In this document: piece after piece, positions 8,115-16,981 of the stretch
How the letters are laid out: the number at the start of each line of letters is the position of its first letter
How positions within the stretch are numbered: position 1 is the first letter of the stretch
Assembly (NCBI GenBank): GCA_947259075.1
Contig: CAMYKQ010000011.1
Span: 1 to 64,000, forward strand
Length of the DNA stretch: 64,000 nucleotides
Direction: 5' to 3'
From: an uncultured Gammaproteobacteria bacterium
GTDB lineage: Bacteria; Pseudomonadota; Gammaproteobacteria; DRLM01
Translations under genes and position numbers: made by a program
Notes under the pieces: generated by a model
Database searches by the model: none
Told to the model about the DNA's origin: nothing
What the model saw: only the letters and a program-made list of their open reading frames with translations

Positions 8115-11100
8115 TCAGCTATAAATGACGCGCACTTTGTCCTCGCCCGCCAATTCCTTCAAACGGTGAATCAAGGCGTCACTGGGCCGCACCCGCCACT
8201 CCGGCCCCAGCACCAGCCGCGCCCGCGCGCCGTCACCGAGGTAGTCCAGCCACACCGGGCAGCGGCCTTCGCGGAAGGGTTCCAGCACCTGGGCCAGGGA
8301 ATGGGAGAAGCCGTTGCCGGCCTGCGCGGCGCTGACGCCGATCTCGACGCGGCGGGCGTATTGCTCGCGGGCCTCGTCGATGTCGAAGATGCGCTCGGCG
8401 CTCATTTTGAAACCGCCGGAATACTCATCCACGCTCACCGTGCCCTCCACCACCAGGAGCTTGTCCTTCACCAAATAGTTGCGGAAGCGGTTGTAGGCTT
8501 CTGAAAAGACGGCGAGTTCGATGCGGCCGCTGCGGTCATCCAAAATAACGAAGGCCATGCGGTCACCGCGCTTGCTCACCCGCGCGCGAATGGCGACGAC
8601 CAAACCCGCGATCACCACGGTCTGATCCCGCTCGGGCTTCAACGAGGCGATGCGGATCTTCACAAACTGCGCGAGCTCGTGCTCGTACTGCTCGATGGGA
8701 TGGCCGGTTAAATAGAGGCCGAGGGTGTCTTTCTCGCCTTCGAGCCGCTGCTGGTCACTCCACTCCGGCGCGTCGACGAAACGCAGGGCGGAGGCATCGC
8801 TGGTGGCGGGCACGGCGTGGCCGAAGAGGTCGTCCTGCCCGGCGGCGCTGTCGCGGCCGTGCTGTTCCGCTGCTTGCAGGGCGGCGCTGAGCGAGGCCAT
8901 GAGCACGGCGCGGCGCGGCCCGAGTTGATCGAGCGCACCCGCGCGGATCAGCGCCTCCAGCACCCGGCGGTTGACCCGGCGCTGGTCGATGCGGCGGCAG
9001 AAGTCGAAGAGGTCTTTATAGGGACCGTTGCGTTCGCGCTCCTCAACCATATTGTCGGTGGCGGCCGTGCCCACGCCCTTGATGGCGCCGAGGCCGTAAT
9101 AAATCGCGCACTCGTCCTTGACGGTGAAACTGGTGCTGCAGAGATTGACGTCGGGCGGGAGGATGTCCAGCCCCATGTGGCGGGCCTCGTCGATGAAGGT
9201 CACGACCTTATCGGTGTGGTGCATGTCCGCCGACATCACCGCCGCCATGAAGGCGGCGGGGTAATGGGCCTTGAGCCAGGCGGTTTGATACGAGACCAGC
9301 GCGTAGGCCGCCGAGTGCGATTTATTAAAACCGTACTCGGCGAATTTTTCCATTAAATCAAAGATGGGTGTCGCGATCTTCGCGTCGATTCCTCGCTCCC
9401 GCGCACCCGTGGTGAAGATGTCGCGCTGCTTAGCCATCTCCTCCGGCTTCTTTTTGCCCATGGCGCGGCGCAGCAGGTCGGCGGCGCCGAGGGTGTAACC
9501 GGCGAGCACCTGGGCGATCTGCATCACCTGCTCTTGATAGACGATGACGCCGTAGGTGGGCTTGAGTATGGGTTCGAGCAAGGGGTGCGGATAGGTGATC
9601 TTGGCCCGGCCCTTTTTGCGCATGATGAAGTCGTCCACCATGCCCGATTGCAGCGGGCCCGGGCGGAACAGCGCCACCAGCGCGACGATGTCCTCGAAGC
9701 AGTCGGGCTGCAGGCGCTTGATCAAGTCCTTCATGCCCTGGGATTCGAGCTGGAACACGGCGGTGGTGGCGCAGCTTTTCAATAAATCGAAAGTAGGCTT
9801 GTCATCCAAAGGGATGAAGGCGATATCTAATAGTGGTTCACCGCTTTGCTGGCGCTCACGATTGATGATCTTCACCGCCCAATCGATGATGGTAAGCGTG
9901 CGCAGGCCAAGGAAGTCGAACTTCACCAGGCCCACAGCCTCGACGTCATCCTTGTCGAATTGGGTGACGGTACCGTCGCCGCCGGATTCGCAGAACAGCG
10001 GGGTGAAATCGGTGAGCGCCGTCGGCGCGATCACCACGCCGCCCGCATGCTTACCCGCGTTGCGCGCCATGCCCTCCAGCTTGCGCGCGAGGTCAATGAG
10101 TTCGCGCACATCGTCTTCTTTTTCGTAGCGCTCGCGCAGTTGTTCTTCCTGCGCCAGCGCCTTCTCCAGGGTAATGCCCAGCTCGAAGGGGATGAGCTTG
10201 GCGATTTGATCGACGAAGCCATAGGGGAAACCCAGCACCCGGCCGACGTCGCGCACCACCGCCTTGGCCGCCATCGAGCCGTAGGTGATGATCTGCGACA
10301 CCCGTTCGCGGCCGTAACGCTGCACCACATAATCAATGACGCGGTCGCGGCCTTCCATGCAGAAATCGACGTCGAAGTCGGGCATGGACACGCGCTCGGG
10401 ATTCAAGAATCGCTCGAAGAGCAGGTCGTAACGTATTGGATCGAGATCGGTAATATCCAGTGCGTACGCTACCAGCGAACCCGCGCCCGAGCCGCGGCCC
10501 GGCCCCACCGGCACGTCGTTGTGCTTCGCCCAGCGGATAAAATCGGCGACGATGAGGAAGTAACCGGGGAAGCCCATTTGGGTGATGACGTCGAGCTCGA
10601 GCTGCAGGCGTTCATCATATTGGCGGCGCTTCTCCGCGAAATCCGGCGCCGCCGGATCGAAGAGCACGGCGAGCCGCCGCTCCAAACCCTCCGCCGCCTC
10701 CTTGCGAAAGAAGGTGTCGGTGGTCAGCCCTGCGGGAATGGGGAACTCCGGCAACACCGCCTCGCCCAGCTTCAATTGCAGATTGCAGCGCCGCGCGATC
10801 TCCACGCTATTCTCCAGCGCCTCGGGCAGGTCGGCGAACAACTCGGCCATCTCCGCGGGCGTGCGCAGATATTGCTGCTCGGAATAGAGCCGGGGGCGGC
10901 GGCTGTCGCCGAGCACGCGGCCGTCGTGGATGCACACCCGCGCCTCGTGGGCGCCGTAGTCATCGCGCTTTAAAAAATGCACATCGTTAGTCGCCACCAC
11001 CGGCACCCCTTCGGCGCCAGCGAGGGCCACGGCCTGATGTAGGTAGTCCTCGTCCTGCGGGCGGCCGGTGCGCTGCAACTCCAGATAGAAGCGGCCGGGG

Positions 11101-11582
11101 AACAAGGTCATCCATTCCGCCAGCGCGGCCTCGGCGGCGGCGCGGTTGCCCGCCAGCAGCGCTTGGCCGACATCGCCCGCACGCCCGCCGGACAGGGCGA
11201 TCAGGCCCGCGCCGGCCCCTTTGAGCCAGTCCTTGCGGATCATGGGCACGCCGCGTTCCTGGCCTTCGATATAGCTGCGCGAGATCAAGCGGGTGAGATT
11301 GAGATAGCCCTCGCGGTCCTGGCACAGCAAGACCAGGCGGTGCGGCTGATTGTGGTCGGCCTCGTTGCGCAGCCACAGATCGACGCCGATGATGGGTTTC
11401 ACCCCGGCGGCCAGCGCCGCCTTGTAAAACTTCACCATCGCGAAGAGATTGGACTGATCGGTGACCGCCACCGCGGGCATGGCCGCCGCCGCGCAGGCCG
11501 CCACCAAGGGTTTGACGCGCACCACGCCATTGACCAAGGAGTATTCGCTGTGGACGCGAAGATGAACGAAGCCGGGATTCAT
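8115..11582 (-). CDS. dnaE: DNA polymerase III alpha subunit
   Basis: This is the catalytic subunit of the replicative polymerase. It is 1155 residues, the normal DnaE1 length. It has an N-terminal PHP domain ('FVHLRVHSEYSLVNG'), the polymerase palm with the catalytic aspartates in 'MPDFDVDFCMEGRDRVIDYV' (near residue 400), a helix-hairpin-helix region and a C-terminal OB fold ('VVIAGLVVAIRARVSKRGDRMAFVILDD'). The start 'MNPGFVHLRVHSEYS' matches the family. Downstream genes accA and tilS follow closely. Upstream of it the usual partner rnhB has been separated by about 3.7 kb containing two non-core genes. Confidence 0.98.
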   Translation of the reverse strand: MNPGFVHLRVHSEYSLVNGVVRVKPLVAACAAAAMPAVAVTDQSNLFAMVKFYKAALAAGVKPIIGVDLWLRNEADHNQPHRLVLLCQDREGYLNLTRLISRSYIEGQERGVPMIRKDWLKGAGAGLIALSGGRAGDVGQALLAGNRAAAEAALAEWMTLFPGRFYLELQRTGRPQDEDYLHQAVALAGAEGVPVVATNDVHFLKRDDYGAHEARVCIHDGRVLGDSRRPRLYSEQQYLRTPAEMAELFADLPEALENSVEIARRCNLQLKLGEAVLPEFPIPAGLTTDTFFRKEAAEGLERRLAVLFDPAAPDFAEKRRQYDERLQLELDVITQMGFPGYFLIVADFIRWAKHNDVPVGPGRGSGAGSLVAYALDITDLDPIRYDLLFERFLNPERVSMPDFDVDFCMEGRDRVIDYVVQRYGRERVSQIITYGSMAAKAVVRDVGRVLGFPYGFVDQIAKLIPFELGITLEKALAQEEQLRERYEKEDDVRELIDLARKLEGMARNAGKHAGGVVIAPTALTDFTPLFCESGGDGTVTQFDKDDVEAVGLVKFDFLGLRTLTIIDWAVKIINRERQQSGEPLLDIAFIPLDDKPTFDLLKSCATTAVFQLESQGMKDLIKRLQPDCFEDIVALVALFRPGPLQSGMVDDFIMRKKGRAKITYPHPLLEPILKPTYGVIVYQEQVMQIAQVLAGYTLGAADLLRRAMGKKKPEEMAKQRDIFTTGARERGIDAKIATPIFDLMEKFAEYGFNKSHSAAYALVSYQTAWLKAHYPAAFMAAVMSADMHHTDKVVTFIDEARHMGLDILPPDVNLCSTSFTVKDECAIYYGLGAIKGVGTAATDNMVEERERNGPYKDLFDFCRRIDQRRVNRRVLEALIRAGALDQLGPRRAVLMASLSAALQAAEQHGRDSAAGQDDLFGHAVPATSDASALRFVDAPEWSDQQRLEGEKDTLGLYLTGHPIEQYEHELAQFVKIRIASLKPERDQTVVIAGLVVAIRARVSKRGDRMAFVILDDRSGRIELAVFSEAYNRFRNYLVKDKLLVVEGTVSVDEYSGGFKMSAERIFDIDEAREQYARRVEIGVSAAQAGNGFSHSLAQVLEPFREGRCPVWLDYLGDGARARLVLGPEWRVRPSDALIHRLKELAGEDKVRVIYS

Positions 11583-11916
11583 GGCGGCTATTCTAGCTCA
11601 GCCCTCCCCCCGCCGCGACGTTGACAAGTGGCGATTCAGCGCCGCGGGCATGGCGTTGCGTACAGATTAAATGAACAAGAGACATTAAACATTTGATAGG
11701 GCCGACTCACCGATGCGCAATCAACCCAGCACGACGACAAACCAACAGAAAATACCGCTCGCGCCGCCCGGCACAGGGCTTTAGCTATCCCTATCTTTAA
11801 CAGTTGTTTTCACTTAGCTCGCCGCATACCCCCAAGCCATCGTCTATCATTCAACTACCCATAACAACGGACCGGACTGCCCACGCGGCAACACATTCAA
11901 CCACGGTGAAACAACA
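11583..11916. other. divergent intergenic region dnaE / EF-hand gene
   Basis: This 334-bp stretch holds no gene. It must contain the start signals of dnaE (leftward) and the 11917 gene (rightward). A TTGACA hexamer at 11621-11626 has no convincing -10 partner. No repeat or operator was recognised. Confidence 0.4.
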
Positions 11917-14097
11917 ATGAACGACACGACAAGACCCCACACTTGGACCTTCTTCCGCGCCGGCGGCTTCGATCAAGTACGCCTGGACAGCGGCGAGGAC
12001 TTTGTCACGCTGGCACAGCTCGATCAAAAATTGTGGACCGCGCTGGCCTGTCCGACCCAGGGCCTGGAGTTCGACGCTAAAACCCTGGCGATGATAGACA
12101 GCGACGGCGACGGCCGCATCCGCGTGCCGGAGATCGTCGCCGCCGCGCGCTGGGCCGCGGCCCAGCTCAAAAATCCCGACGACTTGGTGCAAGGCGCCGA
12201 CAAACTGCCGCTCGCCGCCATCAACGACCAGAGCGAGGAAGGCAAGCAACTGCTGGCCTCCGCCAAGGAGATCCTCAACAACCTCGGCAAGCCCGAGGCC
12301 GAGAGCATCAGCGTGGCCGACACGGCGGACACCGCCAAGATTTTCGCCCAGACCCGTTTCAACGGCGACGGCATCGTCCCCGCCGATTCGGCGGACAATG
12401 ACAGCGACGCCACGCTAATTAAAGACATCATCGAGTGCCTGGGCGCGGAGACCGACCGCAGCGGCAAACCCGGCATCAACCAAGACAAGCTCGATCAATT
12501 CTTCGAAGCGCTCAAGGCCTACGCCGAATGGCAGCAGGAAGGCGAAACCCAAGCGGCAAGCGTGCTGCCCTTGGGCGATGACACCGCCGCCGCCTTCACC
12601 GCCTTCAGCGCGGTGCGCGCCCGCGTCGACGACTACTTCGCCCGCTGCCGCCTCGCCGCCTTCGACCCGCGCGCGGGCGCGGCGCTGAGCCGCAAGGAAG
12701 AAGAGTACGCCGCGCTCGCGGGCAACACCCTCTCCGCCAGCGGCGAGGAATTCGCCGAATTCCCGCTGGCCAAGGTCGAAGCGGGCAAACCCCTGCCCTT
12801 GGGCGCGGGCAGCAACCCGGCTTGGGCCGATAAGGTCACGGCATTGCGCACGGCGGTGATCGAGCCCTTGCTGGGCAAAGGCAAGGCCGAAATCAACGAC
12901 GCCGAATGGAGCGAGATCAAGGCCAAGCTCGCGCCCTATGAAACCTGGTTCGGCAAAAAGGCCGGTGCGGCGGTGGATAATCTCGGCATCACTCGCGTGC
13001 GCGAAATCCTGCGCGGCAAGGGTAAAGAGGCGCTGACCGCGCTCATCGCTCAAGACAAGGCGCTGGAACCGGAGATGAACACCATCGTCGCCGTCGAGCG
13101 TTTGATCCGTTATCACCGCGACCTGCGCCATCTGCTCGACAACTTCGTCAACTTCAGCGACTTTTACGGCAGAGATAGCAAAGCCATCTTTCAAGCCGGC
13201 ACGCTCTACATCGACGGCCGCGCCTGCGAACTGTGCGTGCGCGTCGATGACCCGGCCAAGCACGGCGCGCTGGCGAGTTTGAGCAATGCCTATCTGCTTT
13301 ATCTCGACTGCACCCGGCGCGGCAGCGCCGACAAGATGACCATCGCCGCCGCCGTCACCGACGGCGACGGCGATCAATTGCGGATAGGCCGCAACGGCGT
13401 GTTCTACGACCGCAAGGGCCAGGACTGGGACGCCACCATCGCCAAGATCGTCGAACATCCCATCAGCATCCGCCAGGCGATCTGGTCGCCGTACAAACGC
13501 ATCGCGCGCATGATAGGCGATCAAATCGAGAAGATGGCCGCAGCCAAGGACAAGGCCATGAGCGACAAAGCCGCGGCCGGGGTGCAAGGCGCGGCGGCCA
13601 GCACCGAGGCCGGCAAACCCGCCGCGCCGGCGCCCTTCGACGTCGCCAAATTCGCCGGTATCTTCGCCGCCATCGGCCTGGCCTTGGGTGCCTTGGGCAC
13701 CGCGCTCGCCGCCGTGCTCACCGGCTTTTTGTCGCTGGTGTGGTGGCAGATGCCGCTGGCGATCTTCGGCATCATGCTCATCATCTCCGGCCCTTCGGTG
13801 GTACTGGCCTGGCTCAAACTGCGGCGCCGCAACCTCGGCCCCATCCTCGACGCCAATGGCTGGGCGGTGAATTCGCGCGTCAAGATCAACATCCCCTTCG
13901 GCCGTTCGCTGACGCAAATGGCGGCATTGCCACCCGGCTCCCGGCGCACGATGTCCGACCCCTACGAGGAAAAAAGCAGCAACGCCTGGGTGTGGATTTT
14001 CTTATTGGCGTTCTTGCTGGCCATCGGCGGCTATTCTTATTACAAGACCCAAATGCACGGCGCCGGCGGCCCGCCCGCCACCGGGCAAGCACAGTAA
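11917..14097 (+). CDS. EF-hand-like motif membrane protein, function unknown
   Basis: A 726-residue protein starting 'MNDTTRPHTWTFFRAGGFDQVRL'. A canonical calcium-loop-like motif 'DSDGDGRIRVPE' is at about residues 60-71, and a weaker 'FNGDGIVPADSADND' follows near 148. The middle is a long soluble alpha-helical-looking region. The C-terminus has a cluster of two to three hydrophobic segments (about 578-640: 'IFAAIGLALGALGTALAAVL', 'AIFGIMLIISGPSVVLAWL') and a final one near 688-706 ('WVWIFLLAFLLAIGGYSYY'). No signal peptide is seen, so most of the chain probably faces the cytoplasm. I do not recognise a characterised family. It is monocistronic, ending in a clear terminator. It separates rnhB from dnaE. 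Confidence 0.7.
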   Translation: MNDTTRPHTWTFFRAGGFDQVRLDSGEDFVTLAQLDQKLWTALACPTQGLEFDAKTLAMIDSDGDGRIRVPEIVAAARWAAAQLKNPDDLVQGADKLPLAAINDQSEEGKQLLASAKEILNNLGKPEAESISVADTADTAKIFAQTRFNGDGIVPADSADNDSDATLIKDIIECLGAETDRSGKPGINQDKLDQFFEALKAYAEWQQEGETQAASVLPLGDDTAAAFTAFSAVRARVDDYFARCRLAAFDPRAGAALSRKEEEYAALAGNTLSASGEEFAEFPLAKVEAGKPLPLGAGSNPAWADKVTALRTAVIEPLLGKGKAEINDAEWSEIKAKLAPYETWFGKKAGAAVDNLGITRVREILRGKGKEALTALIAQDKALEPEMNTIVAVERLIRYHRDLRHLLDNFVNFSDFYGRDSKAIFQAGTLYIDGRACELCVRVDDPAKHGALASLSNAYLLYLDCTRRGSADKMTIAAAVTDGDGDQLRIGRNGVFYDRKGQDWDATIAKIVEHPISIRQAIWSPYKRIARMIGDQIEKMAAAKDKAMSDKAAAGVQGAAASTEAGKPAAPAPFDVAKFAGIFAAIGLALGALGTALAAVLTGFLSLVWWQMPLAIFGIMLIISGPSVVLAWLKLRRRNLGPILDANGWAVNSRVKINIPFGRSLTQMAALPPGSRRTMSDPYEEKSSNAWVWIFLLAFLLAIGGYSYYKTQMHGAGGPPATGQAQ

Positions 14098-14112
14098 ACA
14101 ACCCCTTCCTCG

Positions 14113-14137
14113 CCCCGGCTCCCGCCGGGGTTTTTTT
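14113..14137 (+). terminator. rho-independent terminator after the EF-hand gene
   Basis: The stem CCCCGG (14113-14118) pairs with CCGGGG (14125-14130) and is followed at once by seven T residues, 15 bp past the stop codon. Confidence 0.85.
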
Positions 14138-14167
14138 GCCTGGATCATTGGTCTTGCATCGCAGCCC

Positions 14168-15067
14168 TCACAATAAGCGGGGATACGTTAAAAACAAAAA
14201 ATGAAAACTATTCAGCAGAAAATGCACCAGCACCGCGGCTTCGATCTTACCCGTTTTCAGATAGACCCCGCCGTAACCAAGGCCCGCCACCGTAGCCAGC
14301 AACACCATGCCCGCGCCGCCGCCGCCATGCGCGACGCCAAACAACAAAGACGCGATGATCCACGCCCACAGCACGCCCCGTTGCCGCGGCGCCAGCCACC
14401 GCGCCAAACGCGCTTGAATAAAGGCCCTGAAAAAAGCCTCCTCCGCCACGCAAGTGAACAACAGATTTCCCGGCGCCCACGCGAAAAACAAGGCATGCCA
14501 TTTCGGGTCGATACGGGTGTAACCCATCGCCACGGAAAGTACCGCGACCACGGCAATGCTCAGCACTGCATACCACGACACCGGACGCAGCAGCGCCGCC
14601 CACTCGTGACGCCGGCGTATCAAGCGCGTACTCATACCCAAAATCAACACGCCCATGGCGGCCTTGCCGTAATTGAGCGTTAACGAAAACGGCGCGGCAC
14701 CAGCACTCAGTTGAACGGCCTCCGTCAGCGTCAGCTTGGCAAAACCGGGCAGCCATGCGGTGGCGATACCCACGGTGATGACAACAAAGCCCATCACCAA
14801 AACACCCTGCGCCAAAAATAAAAACCGCGATGGGGTGAGTGCGCGTTCCACATCATTCAAGGCGTGGATGCACGCCGCCGCGAGCAAGAGCAAGGCCAAA
14901 CCCGTGGCGGACACGATGCCCGACAACAGCGCAAAAATTAACGAAGCCGTAAAGAAATAAAGCCAAGCGGCGGGCCAGCGCGGCAGCCACAGACTGATGA
15001 TGCTCACCGCGAGCAGCAGCTGCGCGACGGCGCTGAAGCAGGTCAAATTAGGCTTGAATATATCCAT
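14168..15067 (-). CDS. CPBP/CAAX-type glutamic intramembrane protease
   Basis: A 299-aa polytopic membrane protein with about eight hydrophobic segments. The first family motif EExxxR is seen as 'CVAEEAFFRAFIQARL' (Glu pair near residues 208-209), the second as 'LLFGVAHGGGGAGM', and the third as 'VLVHFLLNSFHFLFLTYP' at the C-terminus. These are the catalytic signatures of ABI/CPBP proteases, including the bacterial relatives that process C-terminal sorting tags. The 'LNSFHFLF.TYP' ending recalls protein-sorting-associated members, but no sorting-tag substrate was found in this window. The gene is convergent with the EF-hand gene. Confidence 0.75.
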   Translation of the reverse strand: MDIFKPNLTCFSAVAQLLLAVSIISLWLPRWPAAWLYFFTASLIFALLSGIVSATGLALLLLAAACIHALNDVERALTPSRFLFLAQGVLVMGFVVITVGIATAWLPGFAKLTLTEAVQLSAGAAPFSLTLNYGKAAMGVLILGMSTRLIRRRHEWAALLRPVSWYAVLSIAVVAVLSVAMGYTRIDPKWHALFFAWAPGNLLFTCVAEEAFFRAFIQARLARWLAPRQRGVLWAWIIASLLFGVAHGGGGAGMVLLATVAGLGYGGVYLKTGKIEAAVLVHFLLNSFHFLFLTYPRLL

Positions 15068-15317
15068 GATGTTGCGCCGTGATAAATCGCGGAAACGAAG
15101 GCGTGTGCGCCACGCATTCGCCGTGTAGACGACACGGCCGTGGGCGTTTTAACTAAAGCTATCCCGGCCAGCGACAAGGGTGCATGGACTAATCCGTTCC
15201 GGCAAAGTGCAGGGATAAAACCCCATTGTGCTCAGACCCACCGCGCGAACGCAGGCGCGCCAGTGACTCTTGCACATACGGACCTGCCTCGCGCCAATCT
15301 CACCCGCACCGGTCTTA

Positions 15318-15890
15318 TTATTCCAAGACCCGCCGCACCGGCCCGAACGAGCGGCGATGCACGGGGGTAACACCGAGCTGCTCCAAGGCGGTGACGTGAT
15401 CCTTGGTGGGATAACCCTTGTGCTTGGCGAAACCGTAGCCGGGATAGCGCGTCTCCAATACAATCAGCTCGCGATCGCGCGCCACCTTGGCGAGGATGGA
15501 CGCGGCGGAAATGGCCGGCACGGTCTGGTCACCTTTAATCACGGCCTCAGCGCGGCAGGGCAGCTCGGGGCAGCGATTGCCGTCCACCAACACCAGCACC
15601 GGCGCGGCGGATAAAGCCAGCACCGCGCGCCGCATCGCCAGCATGCTGGCCCAGAGAATATTCAGCGTGTCGATCTCCTCCACCTCGGCGCGCGCCACGG
15701 CCCAGGCCCAGGCCTTTTCCTTGATCTCTCCCTCCAGCGCATCGCGCTGGCGTTCGCTGAGTTTTTTCGAATCGGCCAGACCGGCGATGGGCCGCGCGGG
15801 ATCGAGTATGACGGCCGCCGCCATCACCGGCCCGGCCAAGGGGCCGCGCCCCGCTTCGTCCACCCCCGCGATCAAAAATTCATCGTTCAT
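15318..15890 (-). CDS. rnhB: ribonuclease HII
   Basis: RNase HII removes RNA from RNA:DNA hybrids and incises at misincorporated ribonucleotides. The active-site '[14 protein letters not shown]' (Asp and Glu at residues 11-12), '[10 protein letters not shown]' and '[21 protein letters not shown]' are all present. I chose the ATG at 15890 because AGGGAG lies 8 bp upstream; an in-frame ATG at 15914 would add eight residues. The result is 190 aa, close to E. coli RnhB. In relatives rnhB directly follows lpxB; here about 5.6 kb of accessory genes intervene. Confidence 0.93.
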   Translation of the reverse strand: MNDEFLIAGVDEAGRGPLAGPVMAAAVILDPARPIAGLADSKKLSERQRDALEGEIKEKAWAWAVARAEVEEIDTLNILWASMLAMRRAVLALSAAPVLVLVDGNRCPELPCRAEAVIKGDQTVPAISAASILAKVARDRELIVLETRYPGYGFAKHKGYPTKDHVTALEQLGVTPVHRRSFGPVRRVLE

Positions 15891-16013
15891 TATCCGAGCT
15901 CCCTTTCGCGCCATAGGCTAGCCGTATATCGCGGGGGATAGTACAACAAAGCACCTGCCCGCACACAGAGCGCCCCCTTGACGCGCAAGGGCCACACCGT
16001 CACGCTGTGCCCC

Positions 16014-16583
16014 ATGTTGCACGGTCCTCTTAGATACATCACGCGTGTGTTACCGCCACTGCTGCTGAGCATGCTCATCACCCCAAGCTATGGCGAAGAT
16101 ATCCGTCAACTCACGGTGAAGAATGAAGCGGGGCGTTATACCGTCATTTTCGAGGTGATGCTGAACGCCCCGGTGGAAAAGACGCTGCCTTTGATGGTGG
16201 ATCCCGCCAATTGGCCGCGGCTGGCGGACATCGTCAGCGCCAGCGAAGTCATCGAAGACATCGCCGCGGATAAAAAGAAAGTACACATCATCTTCGAGGG
16301 CTGCGTGCTCTTTATCTGCAAGACCTTGAAGAAGACCGAGATCATGCGGCTATTGCCCCAGGGCGAGATAACCACCTTGGCCCTGCCGGAGGCCAGTGAT
16401 TTTCTTTACGCCAGTGAACGCTGGCATATCACTGGCGTGGGACAAGACACCCGCGTGGAATATCAGGCCGAGCTGGTGCCGGACTTTTTCGTGCCGCCCG
16501 TGATCGGACCCTACATCTTGAAGCTCAAAATCCAGTCGCTCTTGACCCAAACGGCACACAACCTCGAACGGCTCGCCCACTAA
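16014..16583 (+). CDS. exported SRPBCC/START-like domain protein
   Basis: A 189-aa protein beginning with a signal peptide ('LRYITRVLPPLLLSMLITPSYGE', predicted cut near residue 28) followed by one domain with the layout of the polyketide cyclase/START-like superfamily: 'VMLNAPVEKTLPLMVDPANWPRLADIVSASEVIE' and, near the end, 'TRVEYQAELVPDFFVPPVIGPYILK'. Such domains bind hydrophobic ligands; the ligand here is unknown and the location would be periplasmic. A TTG at 15978 is an alternative start but would put 12 residues before the signal peptide. It is followed by the small acidic protein gene on the same strand. Confidence 0.65.
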   Translation: MLHGPLRYITRVLPPLLLSMLITPSYGEDIRQLTVKNEAGRYTVIFEVMLNAPVEKTLPLMVDPANWPRLADIVSASEVIEDIAADKKKVHIIFEGCVLFICKTLKKTEIMRLLPQGEITTLALPEASDFLYASERWHITGVGQDTRVEYQAELVPDFFVPPVIGPYILKLKIQSLLTQTAHNLERLAH

Positions 16584-16721
16584 GCCGCCTGCGCGCGGGC
16601 CAAGGCGAAGAATAAATTTCTAGCGGCCGGGAATTTTTTAATCTATATTTCCCGCGCAATGCCGTCAGGCGCGAGAAGCGGTCCGAACCGCGCATAGTTC
16701 TGAACATAAGGAGTAGCGTCT

Positions 16722-16928
16722 ATGTCAACGACCACCAGTGGTGACAACCTGGTTAACGATGATGACTTTGTCGAGAACGACACCTGGAACAACGAACACG
16801 CCGAGAGCAACAGCGGTGAGAAATCCGCCGCCGCGCGTCATAAACCGAAATGGCGCAACATAGAGCAGTACTGGGAAGAACGGCGATTGCGCGAGCAACT
16901 CAAGGATTTTTTACGCGACGAAGACTAA
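16722..16928 (+). CDS. small acidic protein, PA3496-like
   Basis: A 68-aa protein with a good Shine-Dalgarno (AAGGAG, then AGCGTCT, before ATG). The first half is acidic and Asn-rich ('DNLVNDDDFVENDTWNNEHAE'). The second half is a conserved amphipathic block 'KPKWRNIEQYWEERRLREQL' ending in 'RDED'. This block resembles the short PA3496-type family reported as putative envelope-integrity proteins; I recall the family rather than having tested it. It has no signal peptide. It lies back to back with the RLAN/ATP-grasp ligase, with a shared hairpin between the two stop codons. Its acidic C-terminus makes it a possible acceptor for that ligase, which is speculation. Confidence 0.65.
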   Translation: MSTTTSGDNLVNDDDFVENDTWNNEHAESNSGEKSAAARHKPKWRNIEQYWEERRLREQLKDFLRDED

Positions 16929-16956
16929 ACCGCCAGCAATAAACACTCTCCAGCGA

Positions 16957-16975
16957 CGCCGGCTCATCGCCGGCG
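16957..16975. terminator. hairpin between convergent genes, weak terminator
   Basis: A perfect 7-bp stem (CGCCGGC / GCCGGCG) with a 5-base loop lies 28 bp past the small acidic gene and 6 bp past the ligase stop. The T tract after it is only three bases long. It could serve both convergent transcripts. Confidence 0.5.
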
Positions 16976-16981
16976 TTTGCC

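Noticed and set aside
9846-10973. 375-aa plus-strand frame inside dnaE
   Set aside because: The translation is His/Ala/Arg-rich without any family motif, while dnaE on the other strand is intact and complete.
12415-13917. 500-aa minus-strand frame opposite the EF-hand gene
   Set aside because: Composition is typical of antisense in GC-rich genes, and the plus-strand gene has a terminator and coherent hydrophobic segments.
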